NCBI RefSeq assembly: GCF_030009775.1
Contig: NZ_JASCTH010000007.1
Coordinates: forward strand, 1-64,000
Reading direction: 5' to 3'
DNA from: Actinoplanes sandaracinus
GTDB lineage: Bacteria; Actinomycetota; Actinomycetes; Mycobacteriales; Micromonosporaceae
DNA length: 64,000 nucleotides
Position 1 is the first letter of the stretch; the number at the start of each line of letters is the position of its first letter. The position numbers were made by a program, and so were the translations under genes. Positions 42,077 to 50,669 of the stretch are shown in pieces. The notes beneath the pieces are model-generated. The model did no database searches, was not told where the DNA came from, and saw only the letters and a program-made list of their open reading frames with translations.

Positions 42077-42892
42077 ATGCGCATCCAGCACCTACACCGC
42101 GCGGCCACCGTCGGCGCCGTCACTCTGGTCGCCCTCGGCACGATCGGCGCCTCGCCCGCGTTCGCCGCCGCGAACTCGGCCGTGACGGTGGTCCACGGAA
42201 TCCCCGGCCAGGCGGTGGACGTCTACGTCAACGGCGAGAAGACCATCCCGGACTTCCAGCCGGGCAAGGTCGCCGGGCCGCTGAGCCTGCCGGCCGGCCG
42301 GTACGACATCGCGCTCACCAAACCCGGTGACGCCATCGGCAGCGCCCTGCTGACCGTCAATGACGCCGACGTGCCCGGTGACGCGAACATCAGCCTGGTC
42401 GCCCACCTCGGCGCGGACGGCAAGCCGGCCCTCACCCCGTTCGTCAACGACACCGCCAAACTCGCCGCGGGCAAGGCCCGGCTGATCGTCCGGCACACCG
42501 CGGCGGCGCCCGCGGTGGACGTCCGCGCCGGCGGCGAGCCCGTCTTCGAGAGCCTGACCAACCCGAACCAGGCCGAGGCCGACGTCGACGCCGGCGCCGT
42601 CTCGGCCGACGTCGTTCTGGCCGGTACGCAGGACCGGGTGCTCGGCCCGGCCGAACTCGACCTCAAGGAGGGCACCGCGACCGTCGTCTACGCGGTCGGA
42701 TCGGCCGAGGCCAAGACCCTCGACATCGTGGCGCAGACCATCGACGGGCTGCACTCCGCGCCCGGTGGCGTGCCCAGCGGTGACGGTGGCCGGGCCGACC
42801 GGGGCGCCACGCCGGTCTGGTACGGCGCCGGCGCGCTCGGCATCCTGCTCGCCCTGTTCGGCCTCACCCGGCTGGCGACCGGGCGCCGATGA
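42077..42892 (+). CDS. Secreted DUF4397 protein with C-terminal membrane anchor, sortase partner
   Basis: 271 residues. Signal peptide (MRIQHLHRAATVGAVTLVAL, ending ASPAFA-A near 30). Two DUF4397-like beta repeats follow: SAVTVVHGIPGQAVDVYVNG onward, and ARLIVRHTAAAPAVDVRAGG onward. The C-terminus has a Gly/Asp linker, a hydrophobic segment (WYGAGALGILLALFGLTRLA) and a TGRR tail, which is the shape of a cell-wall sorting signal. No LPXTG-like motif stands in front of it (ADRGATPVW instead). ATG with AGGAG; ATGA overlap with the sortase gene. Confidence 0.8.
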   Translation: MRIQHLHRAATVGAVTLVALGTIGASPAFAAANSAVTVVHGIPGQAVDVYVNGEKTIPDFQPGKVAGPLSLPAGRYDIALTKPGDAIGSALLTVNDADVPGDANISLVAHLGADGKPALTPFVNDTAKLAAGKARLIVRHTAAAPAVDVRAGGEPVFESLTNPNQAEADVDAGAVSADVVLAGTQDRVLGPAELDLKEGTATVVYAVGSAEAKTLDIVAQTIDGLHSAPGGVPSGDGGRADRGATPVWYGAGALGILLALFGLTRLATGRR

Positions 42893-43566
42893 CCGTCTCC
42901 GGACACGGCGGCTCGCCCCGGCTCCGGCCGGGGCGAGTCCTGGTCGCCGGTGTCGTCCTGACCACGGCCGCCACGGTCTTCGCCTGCCGGTCGCAGCCGG
43001 CCGACGACTTCGGCTCACCGCCGGTGACCACGCCGGCCGCCTCCACCGCCGCTGCCGCGCCCGCCCCGGCCCGTGTCCCGGTCACCGACGGGCGACCGCC
43101 GGCGGCGGCGACCACCGACGCGCCCGCGCGGCTGCGGATTCCCGCGCTCGGCCTGGACACGGCCGTGGACGCCGTCGGCCTCGACCCGAAGACCGGCGAC
43201 TTCGCCGTGCCGCCGAGCGTCGACCGGGTGGGTTGGTACCGGTTCGGGCCGGATTTCTCCGCGCCGGCCGGATCGATCGTGATCGCCGGCCACGTCGACG
43301 CCGCCGGCCAGGGCGAAGGAGCGTTCTTCAAGCTCGGCTCGCTGACCGCGGGCGACACGGTGGTGCTGGCCGGTGCGGGCGCGCGGACCAGGACGTTCGA
43401 GGTGGTGGCCCGCGAGCGGCACACCAAGACGGCGATCCCCCTCGACGGGTACTTCGCCCGCGACGGCGCGGCCCGGCTGACCCTGATCACCTGCGGCGGG
43501 CCCTTCGACGCCGCGACCCGCCACTACCGCGACAACGTGGTGGTCACCGCGGTCGCCCGGCCCTGA
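42889..43566 (+). CDS. Class F sortase
   Basis: 225 residues. One N-terminal membrane segment (VLVAGVVLTTAATVFA) and a Pro/Ala/Thr linker, then the sortase barrel from about 80: RLRIPALGLDTAVDAVGLDP, SIVIAGHVDAAG with H135, and LTLITCGGPF with C202, followed by R211/R214. This length and these motifs fit actinobacterial class F sortases, whose substrates are poorly known. Coupled by a 4-nt overlap to the DUF4397 protein gene, which is the obvious candidate substrate. Confidence 0.85.
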   Translation: MTVSGHGGSPRLRPGRVLVAGVVLTTAATVFACRSQPADDFGSPPVTTPAASTAAAAPAPARVPVTDGRPPAAATTDAPARLRIPALGLDTAVDAVGLDPKTGDFAVPPSVDRVGWYRFGPDFSAPAGSIVIAGHVDAAGQGEGAFFKLGSLTAGDTVVLAGAGARTRTFEVVARERHTKTAIPLDGYFARDGAARLTLITCGGPFDAATRHYRDNVVVTAVARP

Positions 43567-43684
43567 TCAGCATGGCTCGCACCGGGAAGCGGCGAGGTGT
43601 CGGCAGCGGGCGCCCTGAGCCGGTGTGCCGTGGCTCACGGCGGATTCCGCACAGCTTCGGGCTCCCCCGGCCGACGTCACGACC

Positions 43685-45118
43685 ATGGCAACACGCAGCA
43701 TATGGGTCTTCCTGGGCGGTGCGACGTCCGCGGTCGCCGGTCTGGTGCTCACGTACGAGACCACGATCGGCGACGTTCTCTACCTCGTCACCTACCTCAC
43801 CCTGTGCACGTTCATGTGGCTGGCCGTCCGCCGCACCCCGCCCGGCCGGGACCGGCGGCCGTGGGTGCTGGTCGCCGCTTCCCAGAGCCTGTGGGTCATC
43901 GGGGACTCGATCGAGATGGCGTACTTCTATCTGACCGGCGATGTGCCACCGGTCGGGGTCGCGGACGTCTTCTGGCTCGCCGGGTACCCGCTGCTGGCGC
44001 TGGCCCTGACTATGATGGCCCGCCGTCGCGCGCCCGGCCGTCTGCGTGGCGCTGTGCTCGACGGGCTCACCCTGACCGTGGCCGGCGCGATGGCGAGCTG
44101 GCAGTTTCTGATCGCGCCGTACCTGGACTCCGGGTATGGGCTCGCCGAGATGATCGTGCCGCCGCTGTATCCGGTCGCCGACGTCGCACTGCTGGCCGCG
44201 GTGCTGTTCATCGCGCTGTCTCCCGGCGACCGGCGGATGCCGACCCGGCTGCTGCTCGCCGCGGTGGGGCTGTACCTGACGATCGACATCGCCTACAATG
44301 TGCTGCCGAACTTCCTGGATTACACCCTCGTGGCCCGGATCGGGCCGCTGATCATGCTGGGCAATGCCATGATCATCGCGGCGTGCCTGCACCCGGACCG
44401 GGCCGAGCTGACCCGCCCGGGCCAGCAGGTGAACGTGCTGCACCCGTCGCGGGTGCTGTTCCTCGGTCTGGCGTTCCTGTCCGCCCCCGTGCTGAGCCTG
44501 GTCGAGAACGGCCTGGCTCGCAACGCGGTCATCGCGCTGGTCGCCACCGCGCTGAGCACCGGCTTCATCCTCGCCCGGTTCACCATCGCGGTCCGCGAGC
44601 AGGAGAAGGCCCAGGCGCAACTCGCCTACCAGGCCCGGCACGACCCGCTCACCGGGCTGGCCAACCGCGCCGTGCTCACCGACGAGCTGGAACGGGTCAT
44701 GCCGCGGCGGTCCGGGCCGGTCGCCGTGCTCTACCTCGACCTCGACGGCTTCAAGCAGGTCAACGACACCCACGGGCACGAGGCCGGCGACCTGGTGCTG
44801 GCCACCGTGGCGCGGCGGCTGTCCTCCGCCGTCCGCGGCACCGACCTGGTGGTCCGCCTGGGCGGCGACGAGTTCGTGCTGCTCTGCCCGGATCTGCCGG
44901 AGGCGGACGCGATCCGCCTCGCCGAGCGGGTCGTCGGCGACGTGGCCCAGCCGATCAGCTTCCGCGGCGCGCTGCTGGACGTCGGTGCCAGCGTGGGCAT
45001 CGCCGCCTACGGCGCGGACGCCCCGGCCCACGACAGCGATGTGCTGCGCACCGCCGACATGGCGATGTACCAGGCCAAGAAGCAGGGTCGCGGCCGCTGG
45101 GTGATGGCCGGCGCATGA
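43685..45118 (+). CDS. Membrane diguanylate cyclase (GGDEF)
   Basis: 477 residues. About nine to ten membrane helices (8-300) form an uncharacterised sensor, followed by the GGDEF domain: RHDPLTGLANRAVL, LDLDGFKQVNDTHGHEAGD and GGDEF at 393-397. The RGTD product-inhibition site lies five residues before it. It has no EAL domain, so it is a likely c-di-GMP synthase. The start at 43685 lacks a strong ribosome-binding site; an upstream in-frame GTG/ATG to 43625 is possible. The gene precedes the PAS hybrid kinase by about 100 nt. Confidence 0.88.
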   Translation: MATRSIWVFLGGATSAVAGLVLTYETTIGDVLYLVTYLTLCTFMWLAVRRTPPGRDRRPWVLVAASQSLWVIGDSIEMAYFYLTGDVPPVGVADVFWLAGYPLLALALTMMARRRAPGRLRGAVLDGLTLTVAGAMASWQFLIAPYLDSGYGLAEMIVPPLYPVADVALLAAVLFIALSPGDRRMPTRLLLAAVGLYLTIDIAYNVLPNFLDYTLVARIGPLIMLGNAMIIAACLHPDRAELTRPGQQVNVLHPSRVLFLGLAFLSAPVLSLVENGLARNAVIALVATALSTGFILARFTIAVREQEKAQAQLAYQARHDPLTGLANRAVLTDELERVMPRRSGPVAVLYLDLDGFKQVNDTHGHEAGDLVLATVARRLSSAVRGTDLVVRLGGDEFVLLCPDLPEADAIRLAERVVGDVAQPISFRGALLDVGASVGIAAYGADAPAHDSDVLRTADMAMYQAKKQGRGRWVMAGA

Positions 45119-45225
45119 GCTGATCCGAGCCGCCCTGCGCATTCAGGCACCTGCCGTCCGTTGACCAACGACAATGATGTGGTCCGCGATCGGAAGCGGC
45201 ACCTGCGGTACGGGTGGTGATCGTC

Positions 45226-47583
45226 ATGGTCCCCAAAGGTAAGGAACAGGCGCTGTTGTCGTCGGTGGTGAAGTCGGCCGCGGACGCCATCGTCGGCTGC
45301 GACGCCCAGGGCCGGATCACCGCCTGGAACCCGGCGGCCGAGCGGATCTACGGCTACCGGCGCGACGAGGTGCATCTGCGGCCGGTGACGATGATGTACC
45401 CGCCGGACGTCGCCGACCGTGACTGGGAGGTGTTCCAGAAGGCGCTGCGCGGCACCCCCACCACGCAGGTACGCACGGTCCGGCTGCGCCGCGACGGCAC
45501 CCGCGTGCCGGTCCGGATGTCGCTGGCCCCGATCGAGGGCGTGGACGGGTCGGTGCGCGGCGTGGTGAGCATCGCCCACGAGCTGACCGGGGAGGTCCGC
45601 TCGGAGACGCGGATGGCGGCGCTGCTGGAGGCCACCCCGGACGCCATCGTCGGCGTGGACCGGGACGGGCGGATCGTGTTCGCCAACCGGTCGTGTGAGC
45701 GGCTCCTCGGCTACCGGCCCGGGGAGCTGGCCGGGCACCAGGCCCGGATGCTGTTCACCGAGGGCACCCGGGCCGAGATGATCGCCTTGCGGGAGCGGTT
45801 GTTCACCGACCCCGAACTGCGGGCGCGCACCCACACACTGGCCACCCGGATGCTGCGCCGTGACGGCAGCGAACTGCCCGGCGAGACGACCCTGAGCTGG
45901 CTGGAAGAGCCCGAAGGGCTGCTGCTGATCACGGCGACCCGGGACCTGTCCGAGCTGCAACGCGCCGAGGCCCAGCTCCGGGCGCTGCTGGAGGCGGTGC
46001 CGGACGCGATCACCGCCATCGACGCGAACGGCCGGATCGTGATGGCCAACCAGGGCACCGAGCAGCTCCTGGGCTATCCACGGGAGCGGCTGCTGAACCA
46101 GCCGTACGCCACCCTGCTGGCCGAGGACGAGAGTGAGCGGTTCGCGCCGGTCGTCGCCGCGCTGTTCGGGTCGCCGCAGCACCGCACGGTCGTCTACGTC
46201 GACGTGGTGCGCGCCGACGGCGTCCGGGTACCGACCGAGAACACCGTCACCCGGTTCAACACCGGTGGCCAGGACATCCTGCTGGTGGTCGGCCGCGACA
46301 TCACCGAGCGCATCGCCGCGGAACGCGAACGGGTCCGGCTGACCGAACAGGTCGAACGGCAGCGCACCGAGCAGGCGATGCTGCGGGCTCAGCGGCTGGA
46401 GGCGCTCGGCCAGCTCGCCGGAGGGGTGGCGCACGACTTCAACAACCTGCTGGCGATCATCTCCAACTATGCCGGGCTGCTCAGCGACGACGTCGGGGAC
46501 CTGGCCCGCACCGACCCGGGACGGTGGCAGCCGTACGCCGAGGACCTGGCCCGGATCCAGCAGGCGGCGCAGCGCGGCGCCACGCTCACCCAGCAGTTGC
46601 TGACCTTCAGCCGGCGCGACCTCAACCGGCCTCAGGTGCTCGCACCCGCCACCGTGCTGGAGAACCTCCGCTCGCTGTTGGAGACCACCGTCGGCGAGCG
46701 GCACGAACTGCGGATCGACACCGACGGCGACCTGTGGCCGGTCCTGCTCGACCCGGGCCAGATGGAGCAGATCCTGGTCAATCTGACCGCCAACGCCCGC
46801 GACGCGATGCCCGGTGGCGGGATGGTGCGCATCACCGCCGACAACCTGTGGCCCGCCGACGCGGACACGACCTGCCAGCCCGCCCCCGAACCCGGGCTCT
46901 GCTACCTGCGGATCCGCGTCGCCGACTCCGGCGCCGGCATGCCGCCGGAGGTCGCCGCCCGGGCGTTCGAGCCGTTCTTCACCACCAAGCCGAAGAGCCA
47001 GGGAGCGGGCCTGGGCCTGGCCACCGTTCACGGCGTCGTCGGGCAGGCCGGCGGCTGTCTCGCCCTCAAGTCCGAGCCGGGCACCGGGACCACGGTGACG
47101 GTGCTGCTGCCCGCCACCGATCAGCGTCCGCCAGAACCGGCGCCGCCGCCCGGCGCCGGCCACACCGACGGCGCCCCGGACGAGGACGCCGGGCGACAGC
47201 GGCTGATCCTGCTGGTCGACGACGAGCAGGGAGTGCGCGAATCCACCGCCCGCGTGCTCACCCGGCACGGCTACCGGGTCCTGACCGCCTACGACGGGCG
47301 CAACGCCCTCGACGTGGTGACCGAGCACGGCGACGAGATCGACATCCTGCTCACCGATGTGATCATGCCGCGGATGCACGGCGGTGAACTCGCCGAACGC
47401 GTCACCGACCTGCGCCCCGGCATCCGGGTGGTCTTCATGTCCGGGTACGCGGAGCCGCTGCTCGACACCGACCCGGCGGCGCACTCGGCCGTCCGCCTGC
47501 TGGAGAAGCCGTTCACCACCGCCGACCTGCTCCAGGCCGTCCGGTCGGCCACCCCGAGCGGCGGGCGCGGGCCGCACGGGTGA
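45226..47583 (+). CDS. Soluble PAS hybrid histidine kinase with receiver domain
   Basis: 785 residues, no membrane segments. Three PAS domains in tandem, each starting with a D/E-A-I-V/T motif (AADAIVGCDAQGRITAWNPA, PDAIVGVDRDGRIVFANRSC, PDAITAIDANGRIVMANQGT). A coiled coil and a HisKA domain follow with LAGGVAHDFNNLL (H403), then an ATPase domain (ILVNLTANARDAMPGGG, AGLGLATVHGVVGQAGG). A C-terminal receiver domain has LLVDDEQGV and D711 in LLTDVIMPRMHGGE. The ATG at 45226 is preferred to the GTG at 45214 for its GGTGG at 8 nt. Phosphorelay partners unknown; the HDFNN type is common in stress and light signalling. Confidence 0.9.
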   Translation: MVPKGKEQALLSSVVKSAADAIVGCDAQGRITAWNPAAERIYGYRRDEVHLRPVTMMYPPDVADRDWEVFQKALRGTPTTQVRTVRLRRDGTRVPVRMSLAPIEGVDGSVRGVVSIAHELTGEVRSETRMAALLEATPDAIVGVDRDGRIVFANRSCERLLGYRPGELAGHQARMLFTEGTRAEMIALRERLFTDPELRARTHTLATRMLRRDGSELPGETTLSWLEEPEGLLLITATRDLSELQRAEAQLRALLEAVPDAITAIDANGRIVMANQGTEQLLGYPRERLLNQPYATLLAEDESERFAPVVAALFGSPQHRTVVYVDVVRADGVRVPTENTVTRFNTGGQDILLVVGRDITERIAAERERVRLTEQVERQRTEQAMLRAQRLEALGQLAGGVAHDFNNLLAIISNYAGLLSDDVGDLARTDPGRWQPYAEDLARIQQAAQRGATLTQQLLTFSRRDLNRPQVLAPATVLENLRSLLETTVGERHELRIDTDGDLWPVLLDPGQMEQILVNLTANARDAMPGGGMVRITADNLWPADADTTCQPAPEPGLCYLRIRVADSGAGMPPEVAARAFEPFFTTKPKSQGAGLGLATVHGVVGQAGGCLALKSEPGTGTTVTVLLPATDQRPPEPAPPPGAGHTDGAPDEDAGRQRLILLVDDEQGVRESTARVLTRHGYRVLTAYDGRNALDVVTEHGDEIDILLTDVIMPRMHGGELAERVTDLRPGIRVVFMSGYAEPLLDTDPAAHSAVRLLEKPFTTADLLQAVRSATPSGGRGPHG

Positions 47584-47689
47584 ACTGGTCGTCCCAGCCT
47601 GCGCATCGTTGGGGCGAAGGACACAGGCTGTGGTTGAAATCCGGCTCGGCGTGAACCTGGGGATACTCCACGCCATCGGATGCTGGGGG

Positions 47690-48472
47690 TCAGTTGGCCG
47701 GGCGACGCCGGTACGCCGCCCATTGGCCGGTCCAGTCCGCAAGGTCGTGCATCCACCCAGCGGAGCCCTGCCGCGACTTCAGCGCCCATTTCTCGGCGTT
47801 CCGCAACGCGAAAAAGGTCAAAACCGCTGGATCGACCTCATGCCACGCAGAGTGCTGCGCCAGCCATTGTTCGGCTTGCTCCGGGGTGTGGCCGGCACCG
47901 ATCAGCCATGCGACGAGCGCGGCCAACTCAACCCATGGAGCCGCCTCCGTTGCCATGGCCCAATCGACAATGCGTAGACCCTGGGTCGTGACGATCAGGT
48001 TCGCCGCAGTGAGGTCGGTGTGGACGAGCCTGTCACCATCCATCGCAGGGTGAGCGAACCCAAAACGCTCGCTCGGCACGAACAGTCGGGCGTCCGGCGC
48101 GGGTGTTCCGCCGAGGTCTTGCAGGGTCGCGGCGAGCAGTCCGAGATCAGTACTCCCTGGGGAGAGGTCGGCGTGCGGGCCTTCGCAGTGCTCAAAGGCC
48201 ACCACCAGCCAGCCGGCCGCCTCGAAGTGCCACTCGACCGCGGGTGAGTGAGATCCGCTGACGGCCTCACTCACCCGCAGCTCGTAGCGCAGTGACCGGA
48301 CACCGAGCTCGGTACGGGCCGCCTTGACGAACACCTTCCCGCGTGCCCCGGCGACGGTTGCGGCTATCTCCGCATGGTCACCGGCTGTAGCGGGTAGCAC
48401 GCGAGATCCGTCGATCCGGTTGGCCACTTCCTTCGTGACGGCCTCGGGCAACGCGGTCCAATCCATGCGCAT
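47690..48472 (-). CDS. Aminoglycoside phosphotransferase-like (APH) kinase
   Basis: 260 residues. The kinase-like order is visible: VFVKAARTELGVRSLRYELR contains the ATP-site Lys and Glu, LVHTDLTAANLIVT is the HxDxxxxN catalytic loop, and GLRIVDWAMATEAAPWVELA contains the metal-binding Asp. Family members phosphorylate small molecules, not only aminoglycosides; the substrate here is unknown. Last gene of a minus-strand cluster with the Cys-tailed protein and the JmjC-like oxygenase. The starts at 48472 and 48466 are both possible. Confidence 0.8.
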   Translation of the reverse strand: MRMDWTALPEAVTKEVANRIDGSRVLPATAGDHAEIAATVAGARGKVFVKAARTELGVRSLRYELRVSEAVSGSHSPAVEWHFEAAGWLVVAFEHCEGPHADLSPGSTDLGLLAATLQDLGGTPAPDARLFVPSERFGFAHPAMDGDRLVHTDLTAANLIVTTQGLRIVDWAMATEAAPWVELAALVAWLIGAGHTPEQAEQWLAQHSAWHEVDPAVLTFFALRNAEKWALKSRQGSAGWMHDLADWTGQWAAYRRRPAN

Positions 48473-48487
48473 CGGTCAGATGGCCCT

Positions 48488-48964
48488 TCAGATTCCCGGG
48501 TTGGGCGGGCAGCAGGACTTCGCTTCGCCGTCCCAGAACTCGGGGTCGATGTAGTAGCCGGTCGCCGTCAGAGCTTGACGGGTGTAATCCATCGAGGAGC
48601 CGTCCGCCATGCCCTCCGTCATGATCGGCACGTGATGCATGAACTCCCCTACGACCTGTACACAGGCGGCCATGTACGGCTCGGTGTGCTGGAGCGACGC
48701 GTGCCAGGCCGCGTCGACCGGCTCGGTCGGAACGACGCGGTAGGACCGGCCGTCCGGCAGCAGCCGGCCGAAGTCGGGGTCGTTCTTCGAGTTGGCGTGG
48801 GCCTTCATCATGAGCAACATCTGTCCGACGGCCCGTCGGGCGTAGGTCTTGGTGACCTCCTGCGTGACGGCGAAGTGCAGGGCCAACTTGTCGAAGGTCT
48901 CCGGGTCGACGAGGGTCTGCGGGTCTTTGTCGGCCTTCGCCGGCAACGTGGGGCTGAGTGTCAC
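48488..48964 (-). CDS. Conserved 'VDAAWH...HH' protein with C-terminal Cys pair, unknown function
   Basis: 158 residues. A helical N-terminus, then EPVDAAWHASLQHTEPYMAA, CVQVVGEFMHHVPI, and near the end YYIDPEFWDG and a CCPPNPGI tail. The conserved His/Asp/Cys set resembles a small actinobacterial family with a VD-x-x-WH ... HT-x-x-Y ... C ... HH-x-P pattern and a Cys-rich end, which could bind a metal. No enzymatic role is known to me. GTG start with AAGGAG 5 nt upstream. It lies 58 nt after the oxygenase gene in the same direction. Confidence 0.65.
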   Translation of the reverse strand: MTLSPTLPAKADKDPQTLVDPETFDKLALHFAVTQEVTKTYARRAVGQMLLMMKAHANSKNDPDFGRLLPDGRSYRVVPTEPVDAAWHASLQHTEPYMAACVQVVGEFMHHVPIMTEGMADGSSMDYTRQALTATGYYIDPEFWDGEAKSCCPPNPGI

Positions 48965-49022
48965 GACTGCTCCTTGGGGGTGTATGGATCACCGACGCCT
49001 GATGCGCCGGGGAAGTTCCGAA

Positions 49023-49979
49023 TCAGCGGGCTGATTGGTGATGGCCGTTGGGGCCGTGTCGCGGTGCGTGAGAGATGTAGTCGACGTTCGACTCGGTACG
49101 TGCCGCGTCGAGCAGGTCGGCGGCCAGTGCGTTGACATCGGCGCGGGCCAGCCATTCCGTCAGCAGGTCTCGCGCCTCGGCGACCTGTCCGGCGAAGGCA
49201 GCGCGGTCGACGACGCTGGCGGGCTGAATGACGCGCCGCAGCGGCGTCGAGGCGAGCGCGGCCTGGGCAAGCTTTCCGGCGATCCAATAGCCGGTGCGCT
49301 CGCGGGCCACGAAGGTGACATGGACGCTCTCCTCCGTCTGGCCGCGAGCGTGCGGGTTGTGCATCCAGCCGCGCGGAAGTACCAAGATCTGGCCAGGACT
49401 GAGGTCAAACTCGTAATCAGGTCGCATCGATTTCATGCGGTCGAGAACGTCACTGCCGGACGAGGTGTTGGACGCGAACTGCTCGCGGTGAGGTTCTTCG
49501 ACCCCGGGCTCCCAGATCTGCCAGGTCTTCCGACCGGCTAGCTGGTAGACCAGGCCCATGTTCTGGTCCCAGTGGTGATGCAGACCTTGTCCGCCTGCCG
49601 GGGTGACGAAGCCGGTGGCGTAGGTGCCGTATCCGGTTTCGTTCTGGATCGCCGAGCAGATCGCGTGCACTGCCGGACACCAGCGGTGCAGGTTGCGCAG
49701 TTGGACGGTGTAGCCCCGGCCGCGCCACTTCGCGATCTTGCCCGCGTCGAGGTAGCCGTCCGTTGTGTACGCCCGCGAGTGGAGCGCATGCCCGTCCTTG
49801 ATCACGATGAGCTGATCTGCGGGGGCAGTGCCGGTTTCGAGATAGGTGATGATGAGTTCCCCGTTGACGATGCGGGGAACGGGGCTGGCGTCGGGCGGCG
49901 TGTGAAGCGCCGGCTTGGTCGGCCAGGCGGTCATCATGTCGCTGACCGTGGCCTCGTCGAACAACATCGAAAGAGACAT
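49023..49979 (-). CDS. JmjC/cupin-like 2-oxoglutarate Fe(II) oxygenase
   Basis: 318 residues. The double-stranded beta-helix core has QGLHHHWDQNMGLVYQLAG, giving the HxD part of the iron triad (H-W-D), and GRKTWQIWEPG. The distal His lies in LVLPRGWMHNPHA. This is the Cupin_4/ROXA-type pattern, whose known members hydroxylate ribosomal proteins or, in natural-product clusters, peptides. The N-terminal part (EATVSDMMTAWPTKPALH) and the helical C-terminus fit the family. The ATG at 49979 follows GGAGGGTGAA, a near-perfect ribosome-binding site, and replaces an unsupported longer frame. Substrate unknown; candidates are the small proteins encoded just upstream. Confidence 0.82.
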   Translation of the reverse strand: MSLSMLFDEATVSDMMTAWPTKPALHTPPDASPVPRIVNGELIITYLETGTAPADQLIVIKDGHALHSRAYTTDGYLDAGKIAKWRGRGYTVQLRNLHRWCPAVHAICSAIQNETGYGTYATGFVTPAGGQGLHHHWDQNMGLVYQLAGRKTWQIWEPGVEEPHREQFASNTSSGSDVLDRMKSMRPDYEFDLSPGQILVLPRGWMHNPHARGQTEESVHVTFVARERTGYWIAGKLAQAALASTPLRRVIQPASVVDRAAFAGQVAEARDLLTEWLARADVNALAADLLDAARTESNVDYISHAPRHGPNGHHQSAR

Positions 49980-50005
49980 TTCACCCTCCGGGGTGTGGCA
50001 GTGGG

Positions 50006-50173
50006 TCAAGTCCGGTTGCTGCTCCAACTCCGATCGAGTGGCCCTGGCCCTCGCCGCCGTGGCGTGCTGGGTCGGCGGAGCGCGGGGGCAGGGGGCATTC
50101 GGCCGCGCCCCGCCGGAATATGAGGATGCAGACGAAAGAGCGCGATCGGCGGGAAGTGCTTGCGCTCCGCCAT
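50006..50173 (-). CDS. Possible 55-residue basic peptide coupled to the upstream small gene
   Basis: The ATG shares one base with the stop of the 90-residue protein (TGATG), the classical re-initiation layout. The peptide starts MAERKHFPPIALFRLHPHIP and then becomes Arg/Pro-rich. It ends 26 nt before the oxygenase start. Codon bias is only moderate, so it may be chance. If real, it would be a natural candidate substrate of the neighbouring oxygenase. Confidence 0.3.
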   Translation of the reverse strand: MAERKHFPPIALFRLHPHIPAGRGRMPPAPALRRPSTPRRRGPGPLDRSWSSNRT

Positions 50174-50445
50174 CACGCCACCCGCCGATTGGTAGCCACA
50201 CAGGTGTTCTGGTGCGCGCTCACCACCTGCCGAGCCGACTCCGCCTCGCCGGCGTACTTCCCCAGCCAGGAACCTCCGGAGTGACCAGGCACTCGCACGT
50301 AGGCGTTGAACAAACCGTCGCCGGCTGCGTTGATCCATCCGACGTACCCGGTGCCAACGTGAACCGAGTAGCCCCCCATCGTGCTGACCTTCAGAGTGAT
50401 ACCCGGCAAGATCTCACGATCAGCGAGCGGAATGCGGCGCTCCAC
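50173..50445 (-). CDS. Small conserved-looking protein, unknown function
   Basis: 90 residues. The central part GYSVHVGTGYVGWINAAGDG with LFNAYVRVPGHSGGSWLGKY looks like a small beta-rich domain, and EAESARQVVSAH a closing helix. One Cys near the end (HQNTCVATN). I do not recognise the function. The GTG start follows AGAAGGAGGTGAACA, an excellent ribosome-binding site. First gene of the minus-strand cluster and divergent from the XRE-type regulator, which may control it. Confidence 0.6.
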   Translation of the reverse strand: MERRIPLADREILPGITLKVSTMGGYSVHVGTGYVGWINAAGDGLFNAYVRVPGHSGGSWLGKYAGEAESARQVVSAHQNTCVATNRRVA

Positions 50446-50669
50446 TGTTCACCTCCTTCTCGTGTTCTTCCGCGGACTCACCACGTCGTGCCGCCCCTTC
50501 CGCGATAGGCCTGAGCCGGGGTGAGGGCTCCGGCTGATACTGATAGACCTGAGCGCTACGCCACACGGGTGACGGTGGAGTCTGGCAGAGGTAGCGTGAC
50601 GGATACGCAGAGCGATGGGCAGGTGTGCCGCGTACGCGGACAAGCTGCGTACAAGAATCTGGAGGCGAC

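Noticed and set aside
45007..47742. 911-codon minus-strand open frame
   Set aside because: Antisense of the PAS hybrid kinase gene, Gln/Gly/Arg-rich without domains.
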